From assembly GCA_021927905.1 (NCBI GenBank), contig BLLK01000074.1, forward strand, positions 806,001 to 870,000: a stretch of 64,000 nt of DNA, given 5' to 3'. The position numbers and the translations under genes were made by a program. This stretch comes from Chaetoceros tenuissimus. Lineage: Eukaryota; Bacillariophyta; Thalassiosirophyceae; Chaetocerotales; Chaetocerotaceae. The notes below the pieces were generated by a model that saw nothing but the letters and a program-made list of their open reading frames with translations, was not told where the DNA came from and did not search any database. Positions 50,572 through 61,431 of the stretch are shown one piece after another (position 1 is the first letter of the stretch; every line of letters starts with the position of its first letter).

Positions 50572-53500
50572 TCATTGCGCCATTAACTTGATAATCATCT
50601 CCACTGTGCCATTTCGAGGTAATTTATTGACATCGATAAGAAAATCATTGTCTCCATCATCGTCATATTCAAAAGTACCATTCAGAGCTATAGGAACCGT
50701 ATTTTGAATGGCAGGAAATTTCATCGCACTTGCAGTGTGTATGGCATAACTGGAACCTAACGACGGAAACAAGCAAAACGTCGACGGAGAACAGAAGCTC
50801 ACATTGGAAAATACAATATGGTGCATGCTCCACAAGGTTGATTCGTTATCATATATCTTGAAAAAATCTTTTGGCCGATTCATCAATGTTGACAATCTAG
50901 TGATAAGTGCATCAAGGACCCGTTTGCACGATTGCCCATGCTTGCAGTCTAGCTCTCGCTGAAGAATATTGTTGCTACAGCTGCTAAGAGGTGTTGTTAC
51001 GATATGTACAGCTGTGATATTGCGTCCTTTCAGATGTTTATAATAGAAAGATGGTTTGAGAAAACCCATGCCCAAAGTATAGCCTCGTGCGATGACATCA
51101 GTGTCCAATATGTCACCGCATCGAAAGTGAATGGTAGCCACACCTTCTTCAATGGTGGTACCAGTAGTCCTTGTTGTTGTTGTCTGATTGGCAGACGACG
51201 ACAACAATGGTCCTCGTAGTGATGATGACGATGACGATGCCCAGTTCTTTAGAGCACTTCGAATTTCATAATGCCATGTATTGGAAAGAATGGGCCATCC
51301 TTCTTTGCACTGGTGGGCAATAGGACCATGGCACTTGCACATTCTCTCCAGTGTTGTGGTAACGTTGGATGTTGTGACAAAACTATCATACTGAACATTG
51401 TTATTGTTCTTGTCAACAAAGACATTTTGAGGCAGCCATGCAATCAAATTGTCAAACTGATCTTCTTTCGAACAAGGTGGGTATATGTGAAACTGAATGC
51501 CATGAAGTGCTGCGAATGTTCTGGCCTGAAAGTACAACCCAAGCTTGTTACCAATCGATCCAGATTGACACATCCAGTCGGAATTATTGAAGAGAACTCC
51601 TGCAATCTCATTTCGTTTGTCCGGTAGTTGTTGATCCCAGGAAGAGCATATAGAAGGCACACCGCCCCAATCCGTATTGTTCCCATTACTATTGGGTGAG
51701 ATGTACGTGAAATTTGGTCGAGAAAGCATTTGTTTGATTTGTAATTGCAGCTGCTCTGCTTTTTTTATATTTTTGTCTGTCGTTGCAACTTGTATACTTT
51801 GAATTCCTTTCCTTTCTTTAGCTTCACAAAGATCTTCCATCGAATCTCTCATCGATTTGATCGCATCAATGCTCCATGTGGCAGTCCTCCCTTGATCACA
51901 ACATACACCTTGACGTATTATAGGTTGATAAGGCAGAAAATGTTTTGGTAAGTTGGAGATTGCGTCAACATCGCATGTTGACATTTCATCTAGCCCCCTT
52001 CCAAGTTTTGGACCATGAAAGTGCAAAATCTTCACCTCTGAAAAAGTGCTTGGTTCGAGCCCCCAATAAGACTTCCAGTTATACTGCATAGGTAATAGAT
52101 TGAACATCTCATTTGCTTGGTCATTCATTTCCTGATACCCATTGAGCATTTCTTGATCATTCGGAAAAGTTTCTAGACTTTTCGCATATTCAATAATTTT
52201 GGGCATTTCATAGTCAAGTCGCTCCACATTCATCACCATCACTCCTGCATTGAATATTTGTGCAGATTTGCTATATTCTCTACCATAGGAAGCAATGCTT
52301 TGCCCGACCGATTTCGAAAGTAGCTCAATATCTCGCATAGTAATATCATTTGCAAAGATGACATCAACGTCAGTGTAAAGTACATGATCCTTGCACACAT
52401 TTGGCAAGTCGAGCAAACCATGTTCTTTGATCATCTTTGGAATATCCAACCTTAAAAATGTACCTTGACGTTTTGAATATTCAATAATGCCTTTCTTCAT
52501 TAACCCTTGGTCAACGTCTTTTTGAAAGGAAAGTCGAGGCGAGTATACTACTTTCACACCTTTGGCTTCGGCCCATCTCCCTAACTTCTTTGGTTCTGTA
52601 GAGTTTTCATAAGGCATGCCGTATCTTCCAAGCACCAATACAGGCTGAAGTGTATCACGTGCATTTCTCAATGCTGAGTTTAAAGCCACCGAATAATCAA
52701 CAAAGTAGGAATGTCTCTTGCTATTAGCAATTGATGATTCACTACATTCCTCTTTTGATTCATGCATGGCTGCAAACCAAAGCATCTTACATGATCCTTG
52801 TTCAGCAGCAGCTTCAGTGCTCTTGTCAAGTAATAGAAGATCTTCCTTTTTATGTTTCATACAATTGGTAATGTTGCAATATGAGTTGAGTTTTGAATGC
52901 GTAGCATTGTTTGCATTTGGATGGCAGAAACTTGTAGGGGAAGGTAATTTACTGAATGTAGGGAAAACAGAGTTGGTAGCATATGTATGGTTTAGGCTTG
53001 TTCCTTGTGTCGTACCTCCACTCATTTCCACCTTTCCTTCAGATCTTTTGCTAATTGTAGTATTGGTATTAATTGGAGTATCTTTAGTACCAACTTTGAT
53101 ACCTTTCTTTGGAATCGCAGCGGCATATGTAGTCATGTTTGTAGTAGCTATAACAGGGGCAGTAGAAGCTGTGCTAATATGGCCTCTAACATCACAAAAA
53201 TCTTCCATCGAATCTCTCATCGATTTGATCGCATCAATGCTCCATGTGGCAGTCCTCCCTTGATCACAACATACACCTTGATTTACCAAATGTTGATAAG
53301 GTTTTGATATAGAGCTTGCATCAACATCGCATGTTGACATTTCATCTAGCCCCCTTCCAAGTTTTGGACCATGAAAGTGCAAAATCTTCACCTCTGAAAA
53401 AGTGCTTGGTTCGAGCCCCCAATAAGACTTCCAGTTATACTGCATAGGTAATAGATTGAACATCTCATTTGCTTGGTCATTCATTTCCTGATACCCATTG

Positions 53501-54909
53501 AGCATTTCTTGATCATGGCTTGGGTACGAATCTAGACTTTTCGCATATTCAATAATTTTGGGCATTTCATAGTCAAGTCGCTCCACATTCATCACCATCA
53601 CTCCTGCATTGAATATTTGTGCAGATTTGCTATATTCTCTACCATAGGAAGCAATGCTTTGCCCGACCGATTTCGAAAGTAGCTCAATATCTCGCATAGT
53701 AATATCATTTGCAAAGATGACATCAACGTCAGTGTAAAGTACATGATCCTTGCACACATTTGGCAAGTCGAGCAAACCATGTTCTTTGATCATCTTTGGA
53801 ATATCCAACCTTAAAAATGTACCTTGACGTTTTGAATATTCAATAATGCCTTTCTTCATTAACCCTTGGTCAACGTCTTTTTGAAAGGAAAGTCGAGGCG
53901 AGTATACTACTTTCACACCTTTGGCTTCGGCCCATCTCCCTAACTTCTTTGGTTCTGTAGAGTTTTCATAAGGCATGCCGTATCTTCCAAGCACCAATAC
54001 AGGCTGAAGTGTATCACGTGCATTTCTCAATGCTGAGTTTAAGGCGACTGAATAATCAACAAAGTAGGAATGTCTCTTGCTTTTAGCAATCGATGATTCA
54101 CTACATTCCTCTTTTGATTCATGCATGGCTGCAAACCAAAGCATCTTACATGATCCTTGTTCAGCAGCTTCGCTGCTCTTGTCAAGTAATAGAAGATCCT
54201 CCTTTTTATGTTGCATACAATTGGTAACATTGCAATATGAGTTGAGTTTTGAATTCGTAGCATTGTTCGAATTTGGATGGCAGAAACTTGTAGGGGAAGG
54301 TAATTTACTGAATGTAGGCAAATCGTTCTTCATTTCAATGTTTCCGTTTGTATTATGAGGGATATTAGCAGCTGTTGGTGTCTTCTTGATAGGAATAGAT
54401 TTGTCAATACTTTCATCTTTTGTTGGAAATTGCTTGGAAGTTTTTGAACCAGGCTTTGCTTCTTTTGAGATACCATGATGCGAGACATCATCTGCACTTC
54501 TCTTCATGTCGGATTGTCTGTTTTTGCTTTTCAAAAGACTTGAGCTCTGATAATTTTTGCTTGCATGTTTATTTGCACCATATAAAATATAATTTTCCTC
54601 GTCGTGATTGGAGTCAACATGAAGGAAGACAAAGAAAGATATACTAATGATGCCGCAAATAGTAAGCAGACAGGACTTTTTAAAATTTGACTTCCTTTTC
54701 TTCTTCTGGCTATTACTTGGCAATCCATTCTCTGTAGAATCATTATTTCTGCTGTTCTTCTTGTAGTAGTAGTTATCATAGGAATAATAGTAGTAAAGGG
54801 GACGATAAGAACCGCCTTTCTTACTAGGAGTTCTAGCCACCTCTTGCTCTTTAGGAAATCTTTCCTCTGGTGGGTCAGGTTTTCTTTGTTTCAAATATCC
54901 TTGCTTCAT
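50572..54909 (-). CDS. Three-domain Golgi glycosyltransferase: GT8-like, GT8-like, fucosyltransferase-like
   Basis: 1445 residues, single exon. A basic, Tyr-rich tail precedes a type II anchor (79-98, CLLTICGIISISFFVFLHV). Two nearly identical modules follow, about 203-569 and 648-1025, each with the GT8-like YTDVDVIFAND metal-binding motif (about 393 and 852) and ILHFHGPKLGRG near the end. The third module, about 1070-1445, has GSIGNKLGLYFQARTFAAL, then IHFRCGDILD (about 1258-1266), resembling the HxRxGD site of alpha-fucosyltransferases, and FPSLGSSYAIHTASAM. This joins sugar-transfer steps in one Golgi chain. The two GT8-like modules are also nearly identical as DNA (51834-52965 and 53201-54325). 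Exact sugars are inferred. Confidence 0.82.
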   Translation of the reverse strand: MKQGYLKQRKPDPPEERFPKEQEVARTPSKKGGSYRPLYYYYSYDNYYYKKNSRNNDSTENGLPSNSQKKKRKSNFKKSCLLTICGIISISFFVFLHVDSNHDEENYILYGANKHASKNYQSSSLLKSKNRQSDMKRSADDVSHHGISKEAKPGSKTSKQFPTKDESIDKSIPIKKTPTAANIPHNTNGNIEMKNDLPTFSKLPSPTSFCHPNSNNATNSKLNSYCNVTNCMQHKKEDLLLLDKSSEAAEQGSCKMLWFAAMHESKEECSESSIAKSKRHSYFVDYSVALNSALRNARDTLQPVLVLGRYGMPYENSTEPKKLGRWAEAKGVKVVYSPRLSFQKDVDQGLMKKGIIEYSKRQGTFLRLDIPKMIKEHGLLDLPNVCKDHVLYTDVDVIFANDITMRDIELLSKSVGQSIASYGREYSKSAQIFNAGVMVMNVERLDYEMPKIIEYAKSLDSYPSHDQEMLNGYQEMNDQANEMFNLLPMQYNWKSYWGLEPSTFSEVKILHFHGPKLGRGLDEMSTCDVDASSISKPYQHLVNQGVCCDQGRTATWSIDAIKSMRDSMEDFCDVRGHISTASTAPVIATTNMTTYAAAIPKKGIKVGTKDTPINTNTTISKRSEGKVEMSGGTTQGTSLNHTYATNSVFPTFSKLPSPTSFCHPNANNATHSKLNSYCNITNCMKHKKEDLLLLDKSTEAAAEQGSCKMLWFAAMHESKEECSESSIANSKRHSYFVDYSVALNSALRNARDTLQPVLVLGRYGMPYENSTEPKKLGRWAEAKGVKVVYSPRLSFQKDVDQGLMKKGIIEYSKRQGTFLRLDIPKMIKEHGLLDLPNVCKDHVLYTDVDVIFANDITMRDIELLSKSVGQSIASYGREYSKSAQIFNAGVMVMNVERLDYEMPKIIEYAKSLETFPNDQEMLNGYQEMNDQANEMFNLLPMQYNWKSYWGLEPSTFSEVKILHFHGPKLGRGLDEMSTCDVDAISNLPKHFLPYQPIIRQGVCCDQGRTATWSIDAIKSMRDSMEDLCEAKERKGIQSIQVATTDKNIKKAEQLQLQIKQMLSRPNFTYISPNSNGNNTDWGGVPSICSSWDQQLPDKRNEIAGVLFNNSDWMCQSGSIGNKLGLYFQARTFAALHGIQFHIYPPCSKEDQFDNLIAWLPQNVFVDKNNNNVQYDSFVTTSNVTTTLERMCKCHGPIAHQCKEGWPILSNTWHYEIRSALKNWASSSSSSLRGPLLSSSANQTTTTRTTGTTIEEGVATIHFRCGDILDTDVIARGYTLGMGFLKPSFYYKHLKGRNITAVHIVTTPLSSCSNNILQRELDCKHGQSCKRVLDALITRLSTLMNRPKDFFKIYDNESTLWSMHHIVFSNVSFCSPSTFCLFPSLGSSYAIHTASAMKFPAIQNTVPIALNGTFEYDDDGDNDFLIDVNKLPRNGTVEMIIKLMAQ
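51834..54325 (-). repeat. Near-identical direct repeat of about 1.1 kb within the glycosyltransferase gene
   Basis: Units 51834-52965 and 53201-54325 match over long stretches without a change, e.g. around TGACATCAACGTCAGTG. They differ mainly at the module edges (SYPSHDQ versus TFPNDQ). This is a recent duplication or ongoing gene conversion. The 235 bp between them encode a Thr/Ala-rich linker. Confidence 0.9.
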
Positions 54910-55217
54910 TTTATTGGAGAACGAACGTTGGTCACTGATAACAAAATGGAAAGATGCACAGTGAACTATGATGATTTAGAGCTACAAAGTTACCGCGGTG
55001 CGAAAATTATATATGTTATTTGAAAAACATATGTACGTACGTAGGTTCGTACCAGGTATGTACGTACAAGAATTTGAAATGCGGTCCTGGATAGAGAAGG
55101 CTAAAAGCATAAAATTAGGAGTCATTGCATTACAATTTTGTGTCCTGAAGAGCTAAAAAAGCTAAAAGACCGTACGTACTAAAAAAGGAAAATCAAACAG
55201 TGAAAATCAACAACAGC
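54910..55217. promoter_or_regulatory. Divergent promoter of the GT8-GT8-FucT and two-domain sulfotransferase genes
   Basis: Two large secretory-pathway enzymes start within 308 bp of each other and diverge. The spacer is dotted with TACGTAC (about 55033, 55060, 55173). A shared promoter could co-regulate both; no factor can be named. Confidence 0.45.
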
Positions 55218-58008
55218 ATGAAAAAACATAAATTGGATTTTATTTGTATTACAGATTACTATCCTATAATGCAGCATACTCGTAGTACTAATAAAAAACA
55301 TTCACAAACTCAAAAATTTTCACCAAATAGAAACAGCCACTTGCGCCCAGATCCACCGTCTACTAGGAGTCCTACTACTATGCTGAAACAAAGACGTCAT
55401 ACTACAACAAGAAGCAGAATGATTAAGAATACACAAAGTCAAAAGCCAGATCCTCCTGCCAACAACAATTCCTCTTGTGAGGAGGCCAGTTCTTCTTTTT
55501 CTTATAAAGCACTTGTTCCCGGGACAAAGAAAGGGTTTCGAAAAAAGAGTTCTTTCTTTGTTCATAGAGGAAAAACTCATCGCTTTCTTGTACTAGCATT
55601 TCTAGTTTTCTTTGTTCTTGCATGGCTTGCTACTACCATGACTAGTAGCCATCGTAGAAGTAGAGAAATTACTACAGCAAACTCATCTAAGCTACGACAA
55701 AAGATTTTATTCCTGGCAGGTCCTCACAAGACTGGAAGCTCTACCATTCAGTATAACTCTTTTCTCATTTCAAAATTTACAGAAAGCTGGGCTTTTGTAG
55801 ATCCATGGGCGACGAAAGACGACCAATTCAAAGTTGTGAAGTTGGGGCATGAGAAACATTTTGCTGCGCTTTTATTTGCTCTTCGTGGACAACTTAATCA
55901 TCCATACTTTGTGAACACACCTGCTGAGCCGGAAAAAATTATCAATGCCTTTCGAGAGGATATTGAAGCAAAATGGAATCAAGGCAAGAGCATCACTGTC
56001 GGTTCAGAAGAAATAGACTTTGCTGTTGCAGACTATGAAGATGAAAGTGGAATCAATGGTACCCAATTTCTTGATGGAATATTATCTACGTTACCTGCCA
56101 ACACAAAACATGTTACAGAAGTCATAATTGCATATCGATCTCCTAGAGCTAAACATTTTCTTTCGCTTTGGAAAGAGATTGGAGTTGCACAATGGAATCA
56201 AACACTGAAAGAATTTATCTTTCACCATGAATCCTATTCTCATTTTCATACAATAGACATTTTGCCACTCATCGACTTATTTGTGCAGCGAGGGTACAAA
56301 ATCTTACTAGTTGATATCGGAGGGGTTCGAAAACAAAATCTTCGAATGTTTCAACTCTTGGCTTGTCACTTGATGAATGAGCCATGCGATACAGAAACTC
56401 ATATTCCACTAGAGCTAACGGAAGTATTGGCAAAGTCTACCGATCTCCAAATGGCTCTTTATAATGATGTGAATGTTCGAACTGATGGAGTAATGGATTT
56501 GGAAAAACATCAAATTGAACAAATTGAAGAGTCTATCCTCCAATATGATTGTGGATTCAAGGATGCTGTATATGGAAATAATTTGGTTCAAATCATTTTC
56601 GATGACACCTTTACCAAAAACATGAACCAATGCAACAACGACGGAAAAGGTATAGAACGAATAAGTAGAAAAGAGCTATGGAAGCAAATTCAAAGGATTA
56701 CGGATCCTGTGCGTTATGAGAAGGAAAATCAAAGGAAGGTTCGTATGATATCACCACGTTGTTTCTTCTTTTATTTTTCATCTTTCCAATCTCATCATTT
56801 CCATAGGTTGTAATATTGGCCGGTCCTCATTTTAGTCAAATTGACGCCATGGTATGTGATCTTGCTTCTTGTGCGAATTTTAAACATCATATTATACTAA
56901 TTCGAGTTTGATTTTGACGAAAGAGTACAATTTCCTTTCACTACTCTGCCATTTTACGTAATAGATGGTCCTTTGTTGCTCCAAAGAAGGTTTCTGAAGT
57001 CTTTTCTCTTACAGAACCTGCATATGGATCATCTCTACTTTTCGCCTTGAGTGGGCAACTTAGTCATCCTCTTTTCAAAACAAAGATATCTCAATCAGCG
57101 ATGTCTGACATATTTCAGCAAGAAATTGGTTTCCAATTTAGAAATGGAAGGAATTTAATATTTGGTTCTACTGAATTCGACCTCATAACGTCTAAAGATG
57201 GCAATGGGAACAACATTCTTCATGAAACAACAAGGTTGTTATCAACTTCGGGCTATGATGTTGATTCAGATCTTAAATACACAACCAATGTTGTCATTGG
57301 ATATTATGCACCTAGAGTCGACCATTTGCTACTACTATGGAATGAATTAAAGAAATCATCGACTTTCTTATCTTTTCATGATTTTTTGAAAGATGAGTCG
57401 ACAATTTCAGTAAGTCATATTCATACTCACGCCTATGCTCGGATGTTCCTTTCATGTTCTCCAACCCTTTCTTTTCTTTCACAAAGCACTTGCATACAAT
57501 AGATCCTTTTGCTATGGTCGAAAAGTTCCTCTCAAATGGATTCCATGTGACTTTAATAGATATTTTTGGCAAAAATAAGGCCGGGCTTGAGTCATTTCAA
57601 GTTCTTGCATGTGATATTATGCAAGAGCAATGCAATAATGAACGAATGCCTTTATTTCTTTCTGAACATCGAAAATACCATACTGAGGTAGATGAAATGA
57701 TTAGAGACACTAGTGTCGACGCTGTGTTCATGGACAATCTACAAATACGGTCTCAAATAACAGCAACAGAGAGAATTCGTATTGAGAAAGTTTTGCAAAA
57801 TTATGACTGTAACTTCAAGTCATTGCTTCATCATGACAACTTGACTGTACTTTATGATACAACACTCTCTGCAAATATGGAAAAATGCAGCAATGTGGAA
57901 GATTCAATGGTCCCTCCCAATCGAGATATAATGTGGAAAATAATCTCTGCGTCTTCAGATGGAGATTATTCTCGTAATATGGTTTCATTGTCTTTGCTAC
58001 AGCATTAG
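55218..58008 (+). CDS. Two-domain Golgi sulfotransferase-like protein
   Basis: Exons 55218-56738, 56807-56851, 56924-57409 and 57487-58008, all joined in phase 0, giving 857 residues. Introns are 68, 72 and 77 bp. A long basic tail and a type II anchor (about 121-141, FLVLAFLVFFVLAWLATTM) come first. Domain 1 has the PAPS loop AGPHKTGSSTIQ (168-178), then SWAFVDPWA, FALRGQLNHP, AYRSPRAKHFLSLW and LVDIGG. Domain 2 repeats this order (AGPHFSQIDAM, RWSFVAPKK, FALSGQLSHP, YYAPRVDHLLLLW, LIDIFG), but the PAPS loop has lost KTGSS. Domain 1 can be active; domain 2 is probably a non-catalytic partner. The role would be sulfation of glycans in the Golgi. The last two exons are often missed because the open frame of exon 1 runs on into intron 1. 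Confidence 0.8.
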
Positions 58009-58615
58009 TTATTTCCCTGAGAGAATGATTCAATTCCTTGACGCATTGGCTAGGAGTACAAGATGGGCATGTAGTACTACCAACCAGAGAGATAACTAAA
58101 GTAAAGATATGCAAAATCGAATTATATCTGAAACCAGCCAATTTCTAATGATGTACTGAACTAGTAACTCTTGATGCATCCACAGAGTTGAGTCGGGTAT
58201 TCATATTTTTTCATTTTCCAGTCCCATTTTGATTTCAAAATATCAAAATAACCTATATCTTGATTATACAAGTCACACACCGATAAAAACTGATCAGTCG
58301 TGTTTTTCAGGAAGTTTGCCGATTTTGTCCTTACTTTAGGCCATTTCCTAGAAGAACTGTTAAATAAACTATTCCTCGTCACGTCAGGATGTGTCCAAGC
58401 ACTTTGCTGTTCCCAAAACACCTCACAAAGCAAGCAAACGTAAGCAGAGTCGAAGCCATCCAATGAATAACATTCTAATCAATTCAACTTGAAGCTTCAA
58501 GTACAGCTCATCACAGAGTTGATAGGATTGTTCTCTCTGGAACCTCGAAAAGTGATATCTGTGCCTTCTTGCTGTTTGCTGTCACTCCTATCTGCAGCAA
58601 ACATTGAATTAAGAC
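58009..58615. other. Intergenic with a weak minus-strand frame
   Basis: Minus-strand 58463-58161 is open for about 100 codons (e.g. SLFNSSSRKWPKVRTKSANF, CDLYNQDIGYFDILKSKWDW) without an early ATG-supported start or a known motif. It may be a gene remnant. Nothing else was seen. Confidence 0.35.
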
Positions 58616-61096
58616 ATGTCTCATCATCAAGAAAGAAACATATCCTCACTAACGAGCAATATCAGTACTAACAATAGCAGCAACAGTAGAAATCAAGAGG
58701 ACTTCATGTTGACATCAGGAGTCAAGAGACCGAGAAGCAGCAGTGCTGATAGCTCTCATCAACGAAATGATTCTTCTTCAGATGAAGCTTCCCTAGCTTT
58801 TTATTGTTCTTCTCAATCCTGGAAGCAGGCGATGGCGAGAGCTCAGTCACATCCTGAAGAAGCGTCTCTTGATTTCAAGTCAAACTGTGCCAAGTCTACA
58901 AGAATGTCCAATAGCTCTCCCTTGGCCATGGCTTGTCGATACGGAGCTCCTCCCGATTGCATTCATGCGATTTTACAAGCAAAACCTGAAATGGTGCAGC
59001 ATTCTATCCCCAACCGAGGCACACCGTTGCATGAATTCATCATGACTTTTCCGAAAGAGAACATGGTACCAAAGTTATTAAAGGACTTTGTTCAAGTTGT
59101 CGACGATCTGGTTCGGGCTGATCAACAGCTAGAGATATATTCTAAAAGGGCAACCTTGACTCAAGATGTCGATGGCAATGTCCCTCTTCATTTACTGATA
59201 CGACAAGCCTTTTACAATTATGTTACTGCTGACAATTATCAAAATTGCAGAAGCCATGATTCATGTCAACATTCCATCGTACAAATATTACAAAATGTTA
59301 TTCAAGCTTCTCCTCAAGCATGTGCCATGCCTGACTTTACAGAATTTGAAGAAACGCCATTGGTACTGGTGCTCAAGGCATCTATATACTCAAATGATCG
59401 GAATCGTCATCCTGTCATGCAACAAGATGGAAATAGTCAATGGAACTATAACTCGCATTTGGAATTGAAAATATTTGAGATTGTAAAGAGTATGCTGGAG
59501 CAAAATCCATATTCTGCATCATTTGCTGCTTCCAAGTCCAAACATACAGCTGTTCATTCAGCAGTATTTCATGGAAGATGTTCCGATACTCTGAGATTGT
59601 TACTCAAGGCTGATAATTTGTACAGAGCAACTACACAAGAACAAATACCGTCAGCTGCCATGCGAGCTAATAAATTCGGTGAGACGCCGCTTCACTTTGC
59701 AGCAATGAGAGGAGAATGTACACGAACCATTGATTTATTATCCAAAGAAGCGCCATTGGCAGTCTTTATGAGAGATGCAAAGTATGGCTTAACACCTTTG
59801 CATTGGCTTACTGTGAGATTTATAGATATTATGGTGGAAAAGTTTGGAACTTCATACGATGTTGAAGAAGAAGAAGACCATGTTCATCATGTTCATATAT
59901 CGACTTTGGACTTGGAACAATTGCAAGTGGAACAGTTCATGTCTACTTCGGGTAATGCAAACTTGAAGCAAGACCAAGATAGTAAGTCTTCCTATCTGTC
60001 ATCCATTGATTTCGATTTGGAATATCATCGGAGAACGGAGGCTATTGATCCTCCTGTGGACTATATGCGAATGAGGCATATTTTATCAGATCACATGGAA
60101 CTTGAAGAGGTTATGATGAAGCGTGTCAGTACTGTCCTCAAGAAAGTTCGATCTCGTCATAGGCGTATCATGCTTCAATGTATGAGATTCAAAGAAAATG
60201 CTGCTACAACTTCTGATAAGGAAGTAAGTGCCTGTGCACAAGGTACCAGTACCACTGGTTGTCCTTTCCATGCCGTTGCTTCCGTCCAAGATGATGATAC
60301 AAAAAGATGCCCATTCAAGTGCCCATTTGTACAAGACTCTTATCCTCTTAGTCCTGAACTAATGGGTTCGGAAGAATCTAAGCTGCGAGAAGAGCAAATG
60401 ATTTCATTGTTCTGGGCAAAGGTAACTTCTTTGCTCAATGCATCTGCTTTTGTTCAGATGAACAAGGATGGAAACGAAACTGAATCAAACCAAAGCCTTG
60501 AAGTGATTGACGATGAAACAATCTTCACTTTGCACATGTCATGTTTGCCACATATCCCAATATCCATCGTCCGTCTTTGTATGTCCCTTTATCCAGAGCA
60601 GCTAGCACAAAGAGATTCAAATGGTCTATTACCACTTCATCACGTTGCAAAGAGACCTCTGTATGCTGGTGAATTTCAAGCATCGCGGAAGACTGAATCT
60701 ACCTTTTCTGTGACCAGCTCCATAACAAATGAGTCCAGTAGAATATTATCACTTGTTTTAGAAAATAGTCCTCGAGAGGCTTCCCTTACTAATGACAGCC
60801 AATCGAGGCTTCCATTCCACTATGCCATTGAATCGAGAGTAACGTCTTTTTGTGAAGAAGAGTGCAATGAAGAAGATGCATTTGATGCAACTATGGGAGA
60901 TTTGAACCTAATGATTCAAAAGTGTCCAGAAGTAGTTGAGAAAAAGGACGGTGAGACTGGACTCTATCCATTTATGCAAGCAACTGCTGCTGCTTCAAGT
61001 GCTAAAAATGGAAAAGTCAATGGAAGTCTCGCTCTTTCTGTTGCCTACTCCCTTCTATTGAAAAATCCTTCACTAGCTATTACCCACATTAGTTGA
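58616..61096 (+). CDS. Ankyrin-repeat protein
   Basis: 826 residues, single exon. After a Ser-rich head come ankyrin-type units, many degenerate: SPLAMACRYGAPPDCIHAIL, GTPLHEFIMTF, DGNVPLHLLIRQAF, HTAVHSAVFHGRCSDTLRLL, GETPLHFAAMRGECTRTIDL, GLTPLHWLTVRFI, and after a long insert NGLLPLHHVAKRP and SRLPFHYAIESR. The insert (about 420-640) is polar and has a Cys/Phe cluster, CPFHAVASVQ and RCPFKCPF. No membrane segment, kinase or other catalytic domain is seen. This type of protein is common in diatoms and is thought to be a protein-binding scaffold. The specific role is unknown. Confidence 0.8.
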   Translation: MSHHQERNISSLTSNISTNNSSNSRNQEDFMLTSGVKRPRSSSADSSHQRNDSSSDEASLAFYCSSQSWKQAMARAQSHPEEASLDFKSNCAKSTRMSNSSPLAMACRYGAPPDCIHAILQAKPEMVQHSIPNRGTPLHEFIMTFPKENMVPKLLKDFVQVVDDLVRADQQLEIYSKRATLTQDVDGNVPLHLLIRQAFYNYVTADNYQNCRSHDSCQHSIVQILQNVIQASPQACAMPDFTEFEETPLVLVLKASIYSNDRNRHPVMQQDGNSQWNYNSHLELKIFEIVKSMLEQNPYSASFAASKSKHTAVHSAVFHGRCSDTLRLLLKADNLYRATTQEQIPSAAMRANKFGETPLHFAAMRGECTRTIDLLSKEAPLAVFMRDAKYGLTPLHWLTVRFIDIMVEKFGTSYDVEEEEDHVHHVHISTLDLEQLQVEQFMSTSGNANLKQDQDSKSSYLSSIDFDLEYHRRTEAIDPPVDYMRMRHILSDHMELEEVMMKRVSTVLKKVRSRHRRIMLQCMRFKENAATTSDKEVSACAQGTSTTGCPFHAVASVQDDDTKRCPFKCPFVQDSYPLSPELMGSEESKLREEQMISLFWAKVTSLLNASAFVQMNKDGNETESNQSLEVIDDETIFTLHMSCLPHIPISIVRLCMSLYPEQLAQRDSNGLLPLHHVAKRPLYAGEFQASRKTESTFSVTSSITNESSRILSLVLENSPREASLTNDSQSRLPFHYAIESRVTSFCEEECNEEDAFDATMGDLNLMIQKCPEVVEKKDGETGLYPFMQATAAASSAKNGKVNGSLALSVAYSLLLKNPSLAITHIS

Positions 61097-61431
61097 AATA
61101 GTTTATGTATTGTTAAATTATAAAATATTCTTATAAGTCAGGAAAGAAATTGAGAATTCCAATGCTACTCGCATTGTCATTTGAGCTAAATAGCTATAAA
61201 AATGAGATAATTGTTCCCTCTATGACGTCATTGAAAATGAGCCAATGAAATCTTTGTACCGCTGAGCAGAACCTTTTCTTTTCACATACATCATACATCA
61301 CTTTGTTCTCCTGATTCTTTTTGAAGCAACGCATAATATAAGTTCATCGGATCTAGTAGAGTAGATACATCTTACTAGACAACTGCATTTCCATATTCTT
61401 CACAGCTAGGTATACGTACATTATTAGAAAT
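61097..61431. promoter_or_regulatory. Upstream region of the CYP38-like gene with a CRE palindrome
   Basis: A perfect TGACGTCA lies at 61223-61230, 202 bp before the ATG. The same palindrome stands before the plastid carrier gene. In diatoms TGACGT sites respond to CO2/cAMP through bZIP factors. The function here is inferred. Confidence 0.45.

Noticed and set aside
57047-57502. Independent small gene at 57047-57502
   Set aside because: It lacks an ATG and is an internal exon of the two-domain sulfotransferase plus intron read-through.
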